Positions 63,250 through 64,000 of a stretch of DNA of 64,000 nucleotides are shown piece after piece (positions within the stretch are counted from its first letter, which is position 1; the number at the start of each line of letters is the position of its first letter). A model generated the notes under the pieces. The model had not been told where the DNA came from. It saw nothing but the letters and a program-made list of their open reading frames with translations, and did not search any database. Source of the DNA: Maritimibacter dapengensis (lineage in GTDB: Bacteria; Pseudomonadota; Alphaproteobacteria; Rhodobacterales; Rhodobacteraceae); contig NZ_JAHUZE010000004.1 of the NCBI RefSeq assembly GCF_019218265.1, positions 226,001-290,000 of the forward strand, read 5' to 3'. The position numbers and the translations under genes were made by a program.

Positions 63250-64000
63250 TCAGTCGGTTCTTTCATGTTCATCGGGCTTAGGGCGCATGAGACCGGCGAA
63301 ATCGAACAATTTCGGGTCAAGCAGATGCGATGGACGCGCGTTCATCAAAGCCCGGAACATGACCTGACGACGACCGGGAGCGTTTTGCTCCCATCCGTCG
63401 AGGATCTGTTTCACCTGCTGGCGTTGCAGGCCGTCCTGCGACCCACAGAGGTCGCACGGGATGATCGGGTATTGCATGTCTCTCGCGAATTTTTGGCAAT
63501 CCCCTTCAGCGACATGGGCGAGTGGGCGATAGACGAACAGATCGCCTTCTTCGTTGATCAATTTTGGCGGCATGGTTGCCAGTCGCCCGCCATGGAAAAG
63601 GTTCATGAAAAACGTTTCGAGAATATCGTCGCGATGGTGTCCCAGAACCACGGCCGAACAACCTTCTTCGCGCGCGATGCGATAGAGATTGCCCCGGCGC
63701 AGTCGCGAACAGAGCGCGCAGAAGGTCCTCCCCTCGGGAACCTTGTCCATTACAATCGAATAGGTGTCCTGGTACTCGATCCTGTGCGGCACGCCCCGAT
63801 CTTCGAGGAAAGCCGGGAGAACCGTTGCAGGGAAACCAGGCTGCCCCTGATCAAGATTGCAGGCGAGGATGTCGACTGGCAAAAGACCGCGCCATTTCAA
63901 CTCGTAGAGCGCGGCAAGCATCGTGTAGCTGTCCTTGCCGCCCGATAGACAAACCAGCCATTTTGGTGTTTTCCCGTCGGCGCGGGTTTCGATCATGCCA
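63250..64000 (-). CDS. ttcA: tRNA 2-thiocytidine biosynthesis protein TtcA (5' end beyond the window)
   Basis: At least 248 residues. The PP-loop SGGKDS and the paired Cys of [10 protein letters not shown] and CDLCGSQ, ligands of the Fe-S cluster, are present. TtcA thiolates C32 of some tRNAs. The N-terminus lacks the leading helices of the family, and the frame continues to the window edge, so the gene is cut. The Met near 63996 is probably internal. Confidence 0.95.
   Translation of the reverse strand, partial: GMIETRADGKTPKWLVCLSGGKDSYTMLAALYELKWRGLLPVDILACNLDQGQPGFPATVLPAFLEDRGVPHRIEYQDTYSIVMDKVPEGRTFCALCSRLRRGNLYRIAREEGCSAVVLGHHRDDILETFFMNLFHGGRLATMPPKLINEEGDLFVYRPLAHVAEGDCQKFARDMQYPIIPCDLCGSQDGLQRQQVKQILDGWEQNAPGRRQVMFRALMNARPSHLLDPKLFDFAGLMRPKPDEHERTD

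Overview
The window reads as chromosomal DNA of a marine alphaproteobacterium of the Rhodobacterales (Roseobacter type). The evidence is high GC, the family resemblance of the proteins (bzt-type amino-acid transporter, TRAP transporters, ATP12 chaperone), the alphaproteobacterial gene order, and a cupin DMSP lyase. No insertion sequence, prophage, CRISPR array, tRNA or rRNA gene was seen.

Positions 1-47400 are the transcription/translation super-cluster: secE-nusG, rplK-rplA, rplJ-rplL-rpoB-rpoC, rpsL-rpsG-fusA-tuf, then the S10/spc/alpha ribosomal series (rpsJ to rplQ). The series is cut into blocks, and unrelated genes sit at the block boundaries, never inside a block. The guests are a YdeI-like protein (nusG|rplK); a secreted EF-hand protein and DddL DMSP lyase (rplA|rplJ); a TRAP transporter with a MarR regulator, acyl-CoA ligase, enoyl-CoA hydratase and a putative glycosyltransferase (rpoC|rpsL); an ArsR/AHSA1 module, an L,D-transpeptidase and a lipoprotein (rplW|rplB); a membrane protein and a TIGR02466-type oxygenase (rplP|rpmC); a Tat-exported metallo-beta-lactamase-fold protein (rpmD|rplO); and a BLUF blue-light sensor (adk|rpsM). 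Most housekeeping blocks end in a readable intrinsic terminator, and each new block is preceded by a candidate promoter with a 17-bp spacer, so the super-cluster appears to run as independent transcription units.

Positions 47400-52625 hold a small unknown protein, a LuxR-type regulator without a luxI partner, and a compact run rarA, crcB, rluC-like, HAD phosphatase, ATP12 chaperone. Positions 52800-57400 are a complete polar amino-acid ABC transporter (bztABCD). Positions 57400-64000, all on the minus strand, carry sixA, argB, engB, yidC, a degenerate GGDEF/EAL protein and the 3' part of ttcA, which runs off the window.

The most interesting signals are a terminator-like hairpin in the nusG leader next to an 11-bp-phased repeat, the BLUF protein with all photocycle residues embedded in ribosomal genes, a 24-bp operator-like dyad before the TRAP/acyl-CoA operon, a probably leaderless ArsR gene with its promoter buried in its operator, and three mutually exclusive hairpins between fusA and tuf. 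Promoter, operator and RNA-structure calls were made by eye and are inferences; no database search or folding program was run.
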